Positions 8,752 to 17,971 of a stretch of DNA of 64,000 nucleotides are shown piece by piece. This DNA is from Acidobacteriota bacterium. Its GTDB lineage: Bacteria > Acidobacteriota > Terriglobia > Terriglobales > Acidobacteriaceae. The DNA lies in assembly GCA_021803035.1 (NCBI GenBank), contig JAJZME010000058.1:19460-83459 (forward strand). The letters are read 5' to 3'. How positions within the stretch are numbered: the first letter of the stretch is position 1; the number at the start of each line of letters is the position of its first letter. The position numbers were made by a program, and so were the translations under genes. The notes under the pieces were generated by a model that worked only from the letters and a program-made list of their open reading frames with translations, did not search any database and had not been told where the DNA came from.

Positions 8752-9141
8752 ATGAACGTCATGCCCTGCTTCCTCTTCAAAACCGAGCCCGGCGTTTACT
8801 CCTTCGACGATTTCCTCCGCGACCAGGAGACCATCTGGGATGGCGTAACCAACCCATCCGCCGTCAAGCACTTGCGCGAGATGAAACCTGGCGCGAAGTG
8901 GATCTTCTACCATACCGGCGACGAGCGCACCGCCGTCGGCACCGGAACGGTGGTCAGCGTCGACGCCGCCGATCCCAAAGTCCCCATCGTCAAGGTGAAG
9001 GTGGGCAAACGCCTCAAGAACCCCAAGACCCTGGCCGCCATCAAGGCCCAGAAGCTCTTTGCCGACTCGCCCCTGGTCAAAATCGGCCGCCTCTCGGTCG
9101 TTCCGCTGACTGAGGAGCAATGGGACTGGTTTTTGAGCTAA
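8752..9141 (+). CDS. EVE domain-containing protein
   Basis: A 129-residue protein covering essentially one EVE domain (PUA-like superfamily). The N-terminal CFLFKTEPGVYSFDDF, the WDGVTNPSAVKHLREMKPGA segment and WIFYHTGDERTAVGTGTV are characteristic. EVE proteins are thought to bind modified bases in nucleic acids; stand-alone forms like this have no fixed pathway. ATG 8752 and ATG 8761 are both possible starts; the second leaves the conserved MPCFLFKTEP beginning. It stands alone, divergent from aroC and followed by a toxin-antitoxin pair. Confidence 0.85.
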   Translation: MNVMPCFLFKTEPGVYSFDDFLRDQETIWDGVTNPSAVKHLREMKPGAKWIFYHTGDERTAVGTGTVVSVDAADPKVPIVKVKVGKRLKNPKTLAAIKAQKLFADSPLVKIGRLSVVPLTEEQWDWFLS

Positions 9142-9167
9142 TTCTCCTTGCCTTACACCCTTATTTC

Positions 9168-9187
9168 AGGATATATTACAGGATATA
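9168..9187 (+). promoter_or_regulatory. Direct repeat in the toxin-antitoxin promoter
   Basis: AGGATATA occurs twice (9168-9175 and 9180-9187), 12 bases apart, immediately before the AAGGAGG ribosome binding site of the antitoxin gene. Its location over the probable -10/+1 region suits an autoregulatory operator, which is inference. Confidence 0.4.
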
Positions 9188-9197
9188 AGGAGGCGTT

Positions 9198-9494
9198 ATG
9201 CATACTACTTCGCAGGCGCGTGCAGTGAAGAATTACCGCAAACGCCTCAGCAAACGGGGTATGGCGCGGTTCGAGGTAATGGGTCTGGAGGCAGATCGCG
9301 AGCTGATCCGCGCATTCGCGCGCAGGCTGGCTGAAAACGACCCTGAGGCAGCGGAGATCCGGGTATCCGTCCGCAACAAAATCACCCCTGCCACCAGCAG
9401 GAAGGGCGGCGTTCTTGCGGCGCTCCGTCAATGGCCTCTTGCCGAACTGAACCTGACGCGGCCTTACACTGAAGGACGAAAGATCGACCTGTGA
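9198..9494 (+). CDS. Putative antitoxin of a VapC-type module
   Basis: A 98-residue basic protein. The N-terminal MHTTSQARAVKNYRKRLSKR and ARFEVMGLEADRELIRAFAR read as a helical DNA-binding region; the C-terminal half (LAALRQWPLAELNLTRPYTE) is a likely toxin-binding tail. I do not recognise a named antitoxin family (not clearly Phd, AbrB or RHH). The assignment rests on position: AAGGAGG lies just upstream of the ATG, and its TGA overlaps the GTG start of the PIN toxin in a GTGA quartet, the usual arrangement of antitoxin first, toxin second. Confidence 0.65.
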   Translation: MHTTSQARAVKNYRKRLSKRGMARFEVMGLEADRELIRAFARRLAENDPEAAEIRVSVRNKITPATSRKGGVLAALRQWPLAELNLTRPYTEGRKIDL

Positions 9495-9916
9495 GCCATT
9501 ACCTGCTCGATACCAACATCCTCAGCAATCCCACCAAACCTGAGCCCTCGGCTACCTTGACGGCGTGGCTTGCGGAACAGGCCGATGAAGATCTGTTTAT
9601 TGCCTCGCTCACCGTAGCTGAAATCTGGTGCGGGATACGGGAAACACCAGCGGGCAAAAGGCGCACCGAATTGGAACGTTGGTTCGCGGGGCCAACTGGA
9701 CCGCAATCGCTCTTTGCCGGGCGAATTCTTGCTTTCGATGAATTAGCCGGGGTCATCTGGGGACGTTTGATGGCCGAAGGAAAAATCGCCGGACGCCCCC
9801 GCAGTGCGCTCGATATGATCCTGGCCGCCATCGCTGAAGCCAATGACTGCATCCTTGTCACAGGCAACGAAAAGCACTTTCAGGGTTTGAAATTCATCAA
9901 CCCTATGAGGTCCTAA
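9491..9916 (+). CDS. VapC-type PIN-domain ribonuclease toxin
   Basis: A 141-residue PIN protein predicted to be an Mg-dependent endoribonuclease. Acidic residues are in place: Asp in YLLDTNILS at the N-terminus, Glu in LTVAEIWCGI, Asp in RPRSALDMILAAIA, and the terminal VTGNEKHFQGL motif. The start is GTG, overlapping the antitoxin stop by four bases, implying translational coupling. RNA target is unknown (VapC proteins commonly cut tRNA or rRNA). Confidence 0.85.
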   Translation: MSHYLLDTNILSNPTKPEPSATLTAWLAEQADEDLFIASLTVAEIWCGIRETPAGKRRTELERWFAGPTGPQSLFAGRILAFDELAGVIWGRLMAEGKIAGRPRSALDMILAAIAEANDCILVTGNEKHFQGLKFINPMRS

Positions 9917-9933
9917 GTAGACGCGAGATTTTT

Positions 9934-10926
9934 TTACTCGCTCTCTCCCAGCCACCGCTTCGTATTCAGCAGCTGCCGGTTATCCAGCGACCACACCTTG
10001 TTGGTGAGTTCGCCGGCGCCTTTGCCCTCCCGCGCCGACCGCTCGAACTCGCTGGTCACCGCCTGCATCTTGGCGTCCAGGTCATCGATGAAGTTCAGCG
10101 CCAGCGCCTCGGCGGTCATGGGCAGCTTGGGAGAGCCGAACTCCAGCTTGCCGTGGTGCGAAAGGATCATGTGCAGCACCAGCGTCCGCAGCCGGTCCGG
10201 AAACCCGGGCAGCCCGGCGATGGTCTTTTCCACCAGGTCCACGCCCATCTGGATGTGGCCCAGCAGCACGCCCTCCACGGTGTAGTCGAAGCCTGTCGTC
10301 CACATCAGCTCGCGCACTTTGCCAATGTCATGCAGGATTACGCCCGTCACCAGCAGGTCGCGGTCCAGCAGCGGGTAATGCGCAGCCACTTTGTCCGCCA
10401 GCCCCAGCAGACTCACCACGTGCTCCAGCAGCCCGCCCAGCCAGGCGTGATGAAGCTGCCGCGCCGCGGGCGCTTCGCGGTAAGCCTGCGCCAGTTCCGG
10501 ATCGGACAGCAGCGCCACCAGCAACCGCTTCAGGTCGGCGTTCGTCATGCTCTCCATGCTCGCCTGCAACCGGCTCCAAAGCTCGTCCACGTCGTACGCG
10601 GTTGCGGGCAGCATGTCCGCCCTGTCCGCCTCGCCGCCCTGCGTCTTGCGCAGTTGGTCGATCTTCACCTGCAGCCGGTCGTCGAACCGCGAGATGCAGC
10701 CCCGCACCTTCACCATGTCGCCGCGCTCAAAGTCCTTCGCGATGCGCGCATCGCCAGGATCCCATATGCGCCCTTCCACCTGGCCGGTTTTATCGCCCAG
10801 AATCAGGTTCAGATAGGGCTTGTTTGTCTTCGTCATGCGCTGCTGCTTGCTCAGAACCAGAAAATAGCCGTCGAAGACCCTGCCCTCGTCGAAAGAAGCC
10901 AGGTCGGAGATATAGATGTCCTTCAT
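9934..10926 (-). CDS. YhaM-like 3'-5' exoribonuclease / HD-domain protein
   Basis: A 330-residue protein from ATG 10926 (MKDIYISDL), which has GAGGGC just upstream; the longer frame to 11016 looks non-coding. The N-terminal OB-fold (YLNLILGDKTGQVEGRIWDP) resembles nucleic-acid-binding domains, followed by an HD metal-dependent phosphohydrolase domain with the HD pair in LVTGVILHDIGKVRELMW and a second His in LHMILSHHGKLEFGSP. This architecture matches Firmicute YhaM (CbfA) exoribonucleases, which are widespread outside that phylum. RNase activity is inferred from family. It stands alone. Confidence 0.8.
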   Translation of the reverse strand: MKDIYISDLASFDEGRVFDGYFLVLSKQQRMTKTNKPYLNLILGDKTGQVEGRIWDPGDARIAKDFERGDMVKVRGCISRFDDRLQVKIDQLRKTQGGEADRADMLPATAYDVDELWSRLQASMESMTNADLKRLLVALLSDPELAQAYREAPAARQLHHAWLGGLLEHVVSLLGLADKVAAHYPLLDRDLLVTGVILHDIGKVRELMWTTGFDYTVEGVLLGHIQMGVDLVEKTIAGLPGFPDRLRTLVLHMILSHHGKLEFGSPKLPMTAEALALNFIDDLDAKMQAVTSEFERSAREGKGAGELTNKVWSLDNRQLLNTKRWLGESE

Positions 10927-11070
10927 CAATGCGCCCTCAATTTTAAGAAGCAGGTGCTGAAAAGCGGGGTGGTTCCATCCCGCCGAACAAGTGCCAGGCA
11001 TGCAGGCACCGGCCACCAGACCGCAACGCGGCTCAAGAATACCACGCCGGCGGATGCGGCCCGGCCGGCT

Positions 11071-12555
11071 TCATCTCCGCGTCACGGCAGCGCGCAACTT
11101 GCCCACCGCCGCAGCGGCTGCAATCCCGCCCCACACAAAGAGAATGGGAAAAAACTCCAGCGTATAACGGGTTTCCGGTGCGCCAATGGTGAGCAGCAGG
11201 GCGCAGCGCAGCACAACATAAGCCAGCAACGGCGCCCACACGCGCGGCCGCAGGCAAAGCCCGGCGATCCCCAGCAGCAGATAGAACACGTTCAGCGCCG
11301 CATAGGCCCAACTGAAGCAGGTATCGAAGGGATGGCGCGAGTATGCCCACCAGCGCGTGGCGACAGGCAGGTTCTCCACCCTCGGGCGAAACACCATATC
11401 CATCAGCCGCCCCAGCGGCAGCCAAAGATAGTAGCGCAGCGGATGGGCGCGGATGCGCTCCTGGGCCAGCCGGGCAAAGCGCGCGTCCACCGCCGGGGAA
11501 AGGTCATTATGGTCTCTTCTGTAGTCAGCGGCCAGTGCAATGGTCTCCGCCCTCTGGGCGGGCGAATCGAAGGCCCGGCTGGGCAAATCATTGACGTCGA
11601 ACGGCTCTCCGGGAACGTTCCAATAAATCTGGTAGGTCGAAGCAAAATCCAGGCTCCAGGTCTTGTACCAACGCTGCCAGCCCGGATAACTGGACTCGTC
11701 CGGATCGTTGGCGTAGCGCGGCGCCAGCGGCTGCAAGACGTGGAAAACGCGCCAGTTGCGCCATGTCCAGGCAGCGAAGGGCGCGAGCGCCAGCAACACA
11801 CCGGCCAGCACCATGCGGGCCAGTCTTCTGCGCGGAACCGCCTTTGCCGGCCATCCCATCACCAGCGCGGGCGCAAACGCCACCGCAATCAGCGCTCCGT
11901 CCGGCCGCAGCAGGGCGGCAAAGACAACCGCGAAGGTGAACCAGAGCGCATTGGCCCAGCCAGGCCCGCCGCCCTGCAGGCCGGAACCTGCCGGCGAGGT
12001 CCCAGGCAAATCCCGGAACCGGGCCATCGCCCACATGGCCAGCGCCAGCGCAAACAGCGTAGGAGTCTCGGTCAATAGCGCAATGCTGTAGGAGGCCGTG
12101 AAGGGACAAAGGGCGGCCAGCCAAAGCGTGCCCAGCGCCGCGGCCCGGCTCAGTGCCGGGGGCGCAACCCGCCGCGCAAACTCCGCCAGCAGCACGCACC
12201 CCAGTAACTCCAGCACAATCTGCACATAGACCACCGCCGCGTCGTTTTCCATGCCGAACAGGCGGAAGCAAAGCGCCAGAAACAGCGGGTAGCCGGGCAG
12301 CCGAATCAGCGTGGGGCGCAAGACGCCATGCACAGTGGCAAAGGCATAGACCCCGTGCCGCAGCATGTTTCTGGCCAGCCCGCCATAGACCAGCGTGTCT
12401 CCGCTGGAATAGAAGATCTCCTTGAGCATCCAAAGGCGCAGCGCCAGCCCGGCGGCCAACGCCGGCGCATACCGGAGCACCGTGCGCGCACCTTGGGACA
12501 CACGTACGTCCCGCGCAAAAATCAAGCTCGCCCGGCCTTCCGGAGTGTTTTTCAT
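11071..12555 (-). CDS. GT39/ArnT-like glycosyltransferase, polytopic membrane protein
   Basis: About 494 residues from ATG 12555 (MKNTPEGRASL). Roughly ten membrane segments are visible (for example YAPALAAGLALRLWMLKEIF, VQIVLELLGCVLLAEFA, ALWFTFAVVFAALLRPDGAL). An early luminal loop carries YSSGDTLVYGGLARNMLRHG, matching the acidic-residue loop after the first membrane segment in polyprenyl-phosphate-sugar-dependent (GT-C) transferases. LPGYPLFLALCFRLFGMEND follows, typical of bacterial family 39-like proteins. Sugar and acceptor are unknown. The neighbouring exopolysaccharide gene is divergent, so a shared pathway is possible but unproven. Confidence 0.65.
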   Translation of the reverse strand: MKNTPEGRASLIFARDVRVSQGARTVLRYAPALAAGLALRLWMLKEIFYSSGDTLVYGGLARNMLRHGVYAFATVHGVLRPTLIRLPGYPLFLALCFRLFGMENDAAVVYVQIVLELLGCVLLAEFARRVAPPALSRAAALGTLWLAALCPFTASYSIALLTETPTLFALALAMWAMARFRDLPGTSPAGSGLQGGGPGWANALWFTFAVVFAALLRPDGALIAVAFAPALVMGWPAKAVPRRRLARMVLAGVLLALAPFAAWTWRNWRVFHVLQPLAPRYANDPDESSYPGWQRWYKTWSLDFASTYQIYWNVPGEPFDVNDLPSRAFDSPAQRAETIALAADYRRDHNDLSPAVDARFARLAQERIRAHPLRYYLWLPLGRLMDMVFRPRVENLPVATRWWAYSRHPFDTCFSWAYAALNVFYLLLGIAGLCLRPRVWAPLLAYVVLRCALLLTIGAPETRYTLEFFPILFVWGGIAAAAAVGKLRAAVTRR

Positions 12556-12806
12556 AACCTGCGTTAAGTTGCCAGTAAGTCTACACGGGTTTTTGTTTGC
12601 GTGGTAACAGGATGGACGAGCCATAAGACGCGCCAGGTCCCCGGCGCCGGAGCGGGGCGGGGCGGGAGATTTTTCGCCTTGGGGCGGATTCTGCCGCAAT
12701 TCCAGGCTTCAGGTCTTGGTCGTTACAGGATAAGATGAAAGTAACACCCCCTTTGTACGTTAGTTAGGCCCGGTGAATTCAGGGATACATGCGGCAATAG
12801 CAACGG

Positions 12807-15800
12807 ATGCCCGACCGACAGATTTTCTTCGATCCCCATCGCAAGCGCTGGAGGCGTCTGCGCCGCGTTATTGACATTGCGGCCGTGCTCTTCACACTGG
12901 TCATGGTTGGATTCATCTTCAATGTGCTCCACAACCAGCGCCTGCCCGAGCTTCTGCTGCCTGTTCCCAAACATAACTACAAGGCGCTGCCTGATCGCTC
13001 TCCGTTGCTGCGCATCCGGAGCAGGCGTCTGGATCATCGCAAGACCTCCCGCATGCCTTCCGACATTACCTTGAACACCGGTGAAGGCTTGCGCGCCGCA
13101 TTCTACGCGCCCGATGACGCCGCCAGCTACTCGTCGCTCAAAGAGCACATCCATCAGCTCGACATGGTCTTTCCGGTGTGGCTTCATGTGGACTCGCCCA
13201 ACGCAACGCTTATGGAAATGGGCTACAACAACCTGCACGAGTACCCGGTGATCGAAGGCGGCAAGGTACACGATCCCGACTATCTCAACAAGGTCAAGAA
13301 TGTTGTTGTAGCGGCGCGGGTAGACACCGAAATCTTTCCCCTGATCAACAACTACAATCCGCAGACACAAAACTGGGATACCGGCCTCGGCGCCGTGCTG
13401 CAGAATGACGCAAAGAGCGCCGCGCTGGTCGCCCAGATCATGCGCTTCCTTTCGGCCGATCCGGTCTATCGCGGCATTTCCCTGGACTTCGAGAGCCTGC
13501 CCGGCAACTCCGGCCAGGCTTACCTGAATTTCATTGCGGCGCTCTACGCCCAGATGCATCCCCGCAACCTGCGCCTCTACGTCAATGTGCCTGTGGCCAC
13601 CAGCGCCGGCGATTTGAAAGCCATCGCCGCCAACTCCGACGGCATCATTCTCATGGACTACGACCAGCACGAGGTGGACAGCAATCCCGGCCCCATCGCC
13701 AGCCAGGATTGGTTCGTCTCCAACCTCATGCGCGTGTTGAAGATCGTGCCCAGGCAGAAGCTCATCTGTGGCATCGGCAATTACGGCTACGACTGGACCA
13801 TGTCCATTCCCAACCCCAAAGACCGCAGGCACCACAAGCCCGAGGTCCTCTACACCGCGGATCTTCCCGTCTCCGAAGCCTGGCAGGAGGCTTCCGACGC
13901 CCAGGCCGATATCGACCTCGACGAGTACTCGCTCAATCCCCACTTCGAGTACATCGACGAGGACAACAACCAGCGCCATGTGGTCTGGTTCCTCGACGGC
14001 GTTACGGTCCTCGATGAGATGCGCGCCGCGCGCGAACTGGGCATCCAGACCTTCGCGCTCTGGCGCCTGGGCGAAGAAGACAGCTCGCTGTGGAACATCT
14101 GGGACAAGCCCATGGCGCCCAATGCGGTGAACCAGCTTGCTGTCGTTCAGCCCGGCCACGAAGTTGACACGGAAGGTGTGGGTGACATCATGCGTGTCGT
14201 CGGGCTGCCGCATCCCGGCAAACGCACCGTTACCGTCGACACCAGCGAACCGGATCCGCGCAAGCGGCTCATTGTCGATGAGCACATGGTTGTCTACCCG
14301 CAGACCTACACCATCCAGGAGTACGGCTACCATCCCGGTGAAGTTGCGCTCTCCTTTGACGATGGGCCCGATCCGCGCTGGACTCCCAAGATTCTCGACA
14401 TCCTCAAAGAGAAGCACGTCCCGGGCACGTTCTTCGAGATCGGCGACGAGGCCGCCAACAACATCGGCCTCATGCAGCGCGTCTATCGCGACGGCAACGA
14501 GATCGGCAGCCACACCTGGTCGCACCCTGACATCAGCGAGATTTCGCCGCGCGAGCTCGATCTTCAGGTTGAGCTGACCGAGCGCCTCTTCGAGAGCAAG
14601 CTCGGTGTCCAGCCCCTCTTTATCCGCCCGCCCTACGACATCGACGAAGAGCCCGACACCGACGATCAGGCCGCTCCGGTGGTTCGCATTCAGAAGATGG
14701 GCCTGACCATCATCGGCAACAAGATCGACACCAACGACTGGAACGAGCACCCCCGCAAGACGCCCCAGGACATCATCAATTTGGTGCTCAGCCAGTTGCG
14801 GTCCATGAAGACCAAGCCGCAGTTCCAGGGCTCCATCATCCTCATGCACGATGGCGGCGGCGACCGCTCGGTCACGGTGGAATCGCTGGGTCCGTTAATT
14901 GACGCGCTGCGCGCCCGCGGCTACAAGTTCGTTCCCGTCTCCGCGCTCATGGGCAAGACTCGGGCCCAGGTCATGCCCAGGCTGACCTTCCACCAGTATC
15001 TGCGCACCATTCCCGACTCCATCGCCTTTTCCTGCGTGGCCATCGTCGAGAAGTTCATCGTTTGGGTCTTCTTCCTGGGCGACATCCTCATGAGCCTGCG
15101 CTTCCTCTTCATCGGGATTCTCGCCATCATCGATCGCCTGCGCAAGCCCATGCGCCAGGCCGCGCCCGGCTACTACCCGCGCGTCGCCGTCCTCATTCCC
15201 GCCTACAACGAAGAGGCGGTTATCGTCCGCACCATCCGCTCCGTCCTCAACTCCGACTATCACAATCTCCACGTCATCGTCATCGACGACGGCTCCAGGG
15301 ACCGCACCGCCGCGGTCGCGCGCGAAGCTTACGCCGCCGAGATCGCCGAGGGCCGCGTCGCCGTGCTGAGCAAGCACAATGAAGGCAAGGCCGCCGCGCT
15401 CAACTACGCGCTCAACAACTTTGTCGCCGAAGAGATCTACGTGGGCATCGACGCCGACACCGTGATTGCCGCCGACGCCATCTCCAGGCTCATCCCCCAC
15501 TTCCAGGACCCCAAAATCGGCGCCATGGCCGGCAACGCCAAGGTGGGCAACCGCGTCAATCTCTGGACCCGCTGGCAGGCGCTCGAATACATCACCAGCC
15601 AGAACTTCGAGCGCCGCGCCCTCGACCTGTTCCACATCGTCACCGTAGTTCCCGGCGCCATCGGCGCCTGGCGCACCGCCGCCGTCAAAGCTGTTGGCGG
15701 CTATCCGCAGGAGACTGTTGCCGAAGACGCCGACCTCACCATGCACCTGCTCGAAGAGTGCTACAAGGTCGATTACGAAGACCGCGCCCTGGCTTTCACT

Positions 15801-16337
15801 GAGGCGCCCGTCAATGCCCGCGGCCTCATGCAGCAGCGCTTCCGCTGGTCCTTCGGCACCTTGCAGGCGGTCTGGAAGCATCGCGCCGCCTTTGTCCGCA
15901 ACAAGGCCGTGGGCTTGTTTGCGCTGCCCAACATCATCGTCTTTCAGATGCTGCTGCCGCTGGTTTCGCCCTTCATTGACATCATGTTCGTGGCTGGCGT
16001 CGGCAACTACTTCATCGACCGCTACTATCATCCCGAAGCCACGTCGGCGGCCGGCCTGGAAAAGCTGGTCGCTTACTTCCTCGCCTTCCTGCTCATCGAC
16101 TTCATTACCTCGACGGTGGCCTTCAGCCTCGAGCGCCGTCACCCCGCCAACAAGGGCGACGGCTGGCTGCTCTTCCACATCTGGCTGCAGCGCTTCGCCT
16201 ATCGTCAGCTATTCTCGCTGGTGCTCGCCAAGACGTTGTTGCGCGCCCTTGACGGCAAGCCCTTCAACTGGAACAAGCTCCAGCGCACCGCCCAAATGAG
16301 CAAGCACACCGACGTCCTGACCGAAACCCCGCGCTAG
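12807..16337 (+). CDS. GH18 - polysaccharide deacetylase - GT2 synthase fusion
   Basis: A single 1176-residue polypeptide with three catalytic modules. After an N-terminal membrane anchor (about 22-42) comes a GH18-like domain (about 95-470) with the catalytic GISLDFESLP. A NodB/CE4 deacetylase (about 510-720) follows with VALSFDDGPDP, SHTWSHPD and a conserved MHDGGGDRS. After a second membrane segment (about 745-775) lies a processive GT2 (about 790-1030) with VLIPAYNEE, VIDDGSRDRT, IDADT, EDADLT and the QQRFRW synthase motif, then C-terminal membrane helices. The set corresponds functionally to poly-N-acetylglucosamine-type machinery (synthase, deacetylase, hydrolase) fused in one chain. 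Predicted role: synthesis and trimming of a beta-linked amino-sugar exopolysaccharide. A 708-codon open frame opposite is a composition artefact. Confidence 0.85.
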   Translation: MPDRQIFFDPHRKRWRRLRRVIDIAAVLFTLVMVGFIFNVLHNQRLPELLLPVPKHNYKALPDRSPLLRIRSRRLDHRKTSRMPSDITLNTGEGLRAAFYAPDDAASYSSLKEHIHQLDMVFPVWLHVDSPNATLMEMGYNNLHEYPVIEGGKVHDPDYLNKVKNVVVAARVDTEIFPLINNYNPQTQNWDTGLGAVLQNDAKSAALVAQIMRFLSADPVYRGISLDFESLPGNSGQAYLNFIAALYAQMHPRNLRLYVNVPVATSAGDLKAIAANSDGIILMDYDQHEVDSNPGPIASQDWFVSNLMRVLKIVPRQKLICGIGNYGYDWTMSIPNPKDRRHHKPEVLYTADLPVSEAWQEASDAQADIDLDEYSLNPHFEYIDEDNNQRHVVWFLDGVTVLDEMRAARELGIQTFALWRLGEEDSSLWNIWDKPMAPNAVNQLAVVQPGHEVDTEGVGDIMRVVGLPHPGKRTVTVDTSEPDPRKRLIVDEHMVVYPQTYTIQEYGYHPGEVALSFDDGPDPRWTPKILDILKEKHVPGTFFEIGDEAANNIGLMQRVYRDGNEIGSHTWSHPDISEISPRELDLQVELTERLFESKLGVQPLFIRPPYDIDEEPDTDDQAAPVVRIQKMGLTIIGNKIDTNDWNEHPRKTPQDIINLVLSQLRSMKTKPQFQGSIILMHDGGGDRSVTVESLGPLIDALRARGYKFVPVSALMGKTRAQVMPRLTFHQYLRTIPDSIAFSCVAIVEKFIVWVFFLGDILMSLRFLFIGILAIIDRLRKPMRQAAPGYYPRVAVLIPAYNEEAVIVRTIRSVLNSDYHNLHVIVIDDGSRDRTAAVAREAYAAEIAEGRVAVLSKHNEGKAAALNYALNNFVAEEIYVGIDADTVIAADAISRLIPHFQDPKIGAMAGNAKVGNRVNLWTRWQALEYITSQNFERRALDLFHIVTVVPGAIGAWRTAAVKAVGGYPQETVAEDADLTMHLLEECYKVDYEDRALAFTEAPVNARGLMQQRFRWSFGTLQAVWKHRAAFVRNKAVGLFALPNIIVFQMLLPLVSPFIDIMFVAGVGNYFIDRYYHPEATSAAGLEKLVAYFLAFLLIDFITSTVAFSLERRHPANKGDGWLLFHIWLQRFAYRQLFSLVLAKTLLRALDGKPFNWNKLQRTAQMSKHTDVLTETPR

Positions 16338-16881
16338 GATCGCGTTCTCAGGATTTCGCAATGAAGCCCACGGATTCGAGGCAATCGCAGGGAGCGCACG
16401 AAGATAGCCCCGGGTAAAAGCCGGCTCATCGGTGCGTTCGCTGTTCTCCGACGCAGTTACTTCGTGAATCCAGCAGGATTAGCCCGCTCATCTGCGGGCC
16501 GGCGGCCCGGGTGCCGGGGAAGCGGGTTCAGTCATTGAACCTGGGTGCCCCGGGACAGCCTCGTGTCAAGTGCAAGGACATTCTTTACAGTTTGTCTCCG
16601 GAGATGCTTTACACATTGGGAGTGCGATGACTGGTTTGCGGACCCTGGCGATCGGGGCAACAATTGGGGCAGCCGGTGAAGCGGAGGCGAGCTCTGCTGG
16701 AGAGCAACTCGCCAAGGAATAACCAGCTGCGACTCATCGAGACGGTGAGAGGCTGGGCGGAACATGTCCCGTTTCGCCCAGACGTGAGTTTCACCGGACG
16801 ATAGATCGCTTATGCCTCGGAAAACTCATGCCAACTTTTCCTGCCTGTTGCGGTTGAGATGGAGGTATGGGTAGTTCTCGC
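16338..16881. other. Intergenic region downstream of the IS110 transposase gene
   Basis: No protein gene is supported. It contains two 14-bp direct repeats (GGACATTCTTTACA at 16576 and GGAGATGCTTTACA at 16600) resembling insertion-sequence end motifs. It also has a 10-bp hairpin (16753-16781) and a palindrome built on GGCGAGCT/AACTCGCC at 16684-16711 that is echoed upstream of the transposase at 17913-17932. Part of it is probably the non-coding end of the IS110 element. Confidence 0.5.
16753..16781 (-). repeat. Hairpin downstream of the IS110 transposase gene
   Basis: CTGGGCG pairs with CGCCCAG, then after one mismatch AAC with GTT, around a 7-base loop. It starts about 100 bases after the transposase stop on the same strand. 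In some IS110/IS1111 elements the non-coding flank encodes the structured bridge RNA, so this could be part of one; a fold comparison would be needed. Confidence 0.35.
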
Positions 16882-17898
16882 CTAAGCCGCGTACCGGTAC
16901 TCTTGTTCATGGGCAATCAGCGACCAGATGATGCGTGCGTTCTTGTTGGCAAGGGCGACGCAGGCCTTGGTGGTCCCCAGCCGTTGCTGCTTATCAAGAA
17001 TCCATAGGCTCCGTTTGTCTTTTTTGCTTTTGGCTCGGAAGAGGACGGATCGCGCTCCATGAATCAGCAAGATTCGCAGATATGAATCGCCGCGTTTGCT
17101 GATGCCCAGCAGCCTGCTTTTGCCGCCGCTGGAGTTTTGCCTGGGTACAAGTCCCAGCCAGGCCGAGAACTGGCGCCCGTTTTTGAAGGCATGTCCGTTG
17201 CTGATCGCGGCGACAATCGCCGTTGCGATCAGCGGCCCTACACCTTCGACGGCAGCGATGCGCCGGCAATCCGGGGTGTTTCGGAAGGCAATTTTAATCC
17301 GATGATCGGCATCGGCGATCTTCCCGTCCAGCCCAGCCAGTTCCTCATAGAGGCTGCGAAATAGTTCTCTACTGGAACTCGTCAGCTGGTTTTCACCGTC
17401 CTCCAGCACCGTCGGCAGGCTGCGGCGCACCTGCCCTGGATGTTGCGCCAATACGATCCCATACTCGGCTAAAAGCCCGCAGATCGGGTTGATCAACTGC
17501 GTGCGGCAGGTCACCAGGCGGCTGCGTACCCGATGCAGGCACTGGATGTCTTGCTGTTCGATCGACTTCTGCGGCACGAACCGCATGTGGGGTCGGGTCA
17601 CGGCTTCCGAGATCGCTTCGGCATCGTTGGCATCGTTCTTCTGGGACTTCACATATGGCTTCACGAACTGTGGGGCCATCAGACGAACCGTATGGCCCAA
17701 CCCGCCCAGCATCCGCGCCCAGTAGTGCGCGCTTCCACTGGCTTCGATGCCCACCACACAGGGTTCCAGTACGGAGAAAAAACGCCGCACTTCGTTGCGC
17801 TTCAGCTTGCGCCGAAATACGGTCCAGCCTGCCTTATCCGCTCCATGCACCTGAAAAACCTGCTTCGCAATGTCCAGCCCAATGGTCGCTACCTTCAT
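16882..17898 (-). mobile_element. IS110 family transposase
   Basis: About 338 residues from ATG 17898, preceded by AAGGAGG. The N-terminal RuvC-like DEDD domain is visible: TIGLDIAKQVFQVHG (first Asp), VVGIEASGSAHYWAR (Glu), and KNDANDAEAISEA (last Asp pair). The C-terminal transposase_20 domain has VEGVGPLIATAIVAAI and GRQFSAWLGLVPRQNSSGGK with the conserved catalytic-Ser region. No frameshift, so it may be active. The longer frame to 17976 is upstream non-coding sequence. Dispersed-repeat copy A begins about 75 bases from the transposase start, so any left flank of the IS is short. Element ends were not resolved. Confidence 0.9.
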
Positions 17899-17971
17899 CA
17901 TCCGTCCTCCTTGTGGCGAGCTTAACAACTCGCCTTTACGAGGCGGGTCCATCCCATTACCCCAATGCAAT

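Noticed and set aside
12723-14849. 708-codon open frame on the minus strand
   Set aside because: It lies opposite the GH18/deacetylase/GT2 gene, has no recognisable domain and reflects GC-rich codon use of the real gene.
16532-16794. Short minus-strand frames downstream of the IS110 gene
   Set aside because: Could be debris of another insertion sequence, but no transposase motif can be seen.
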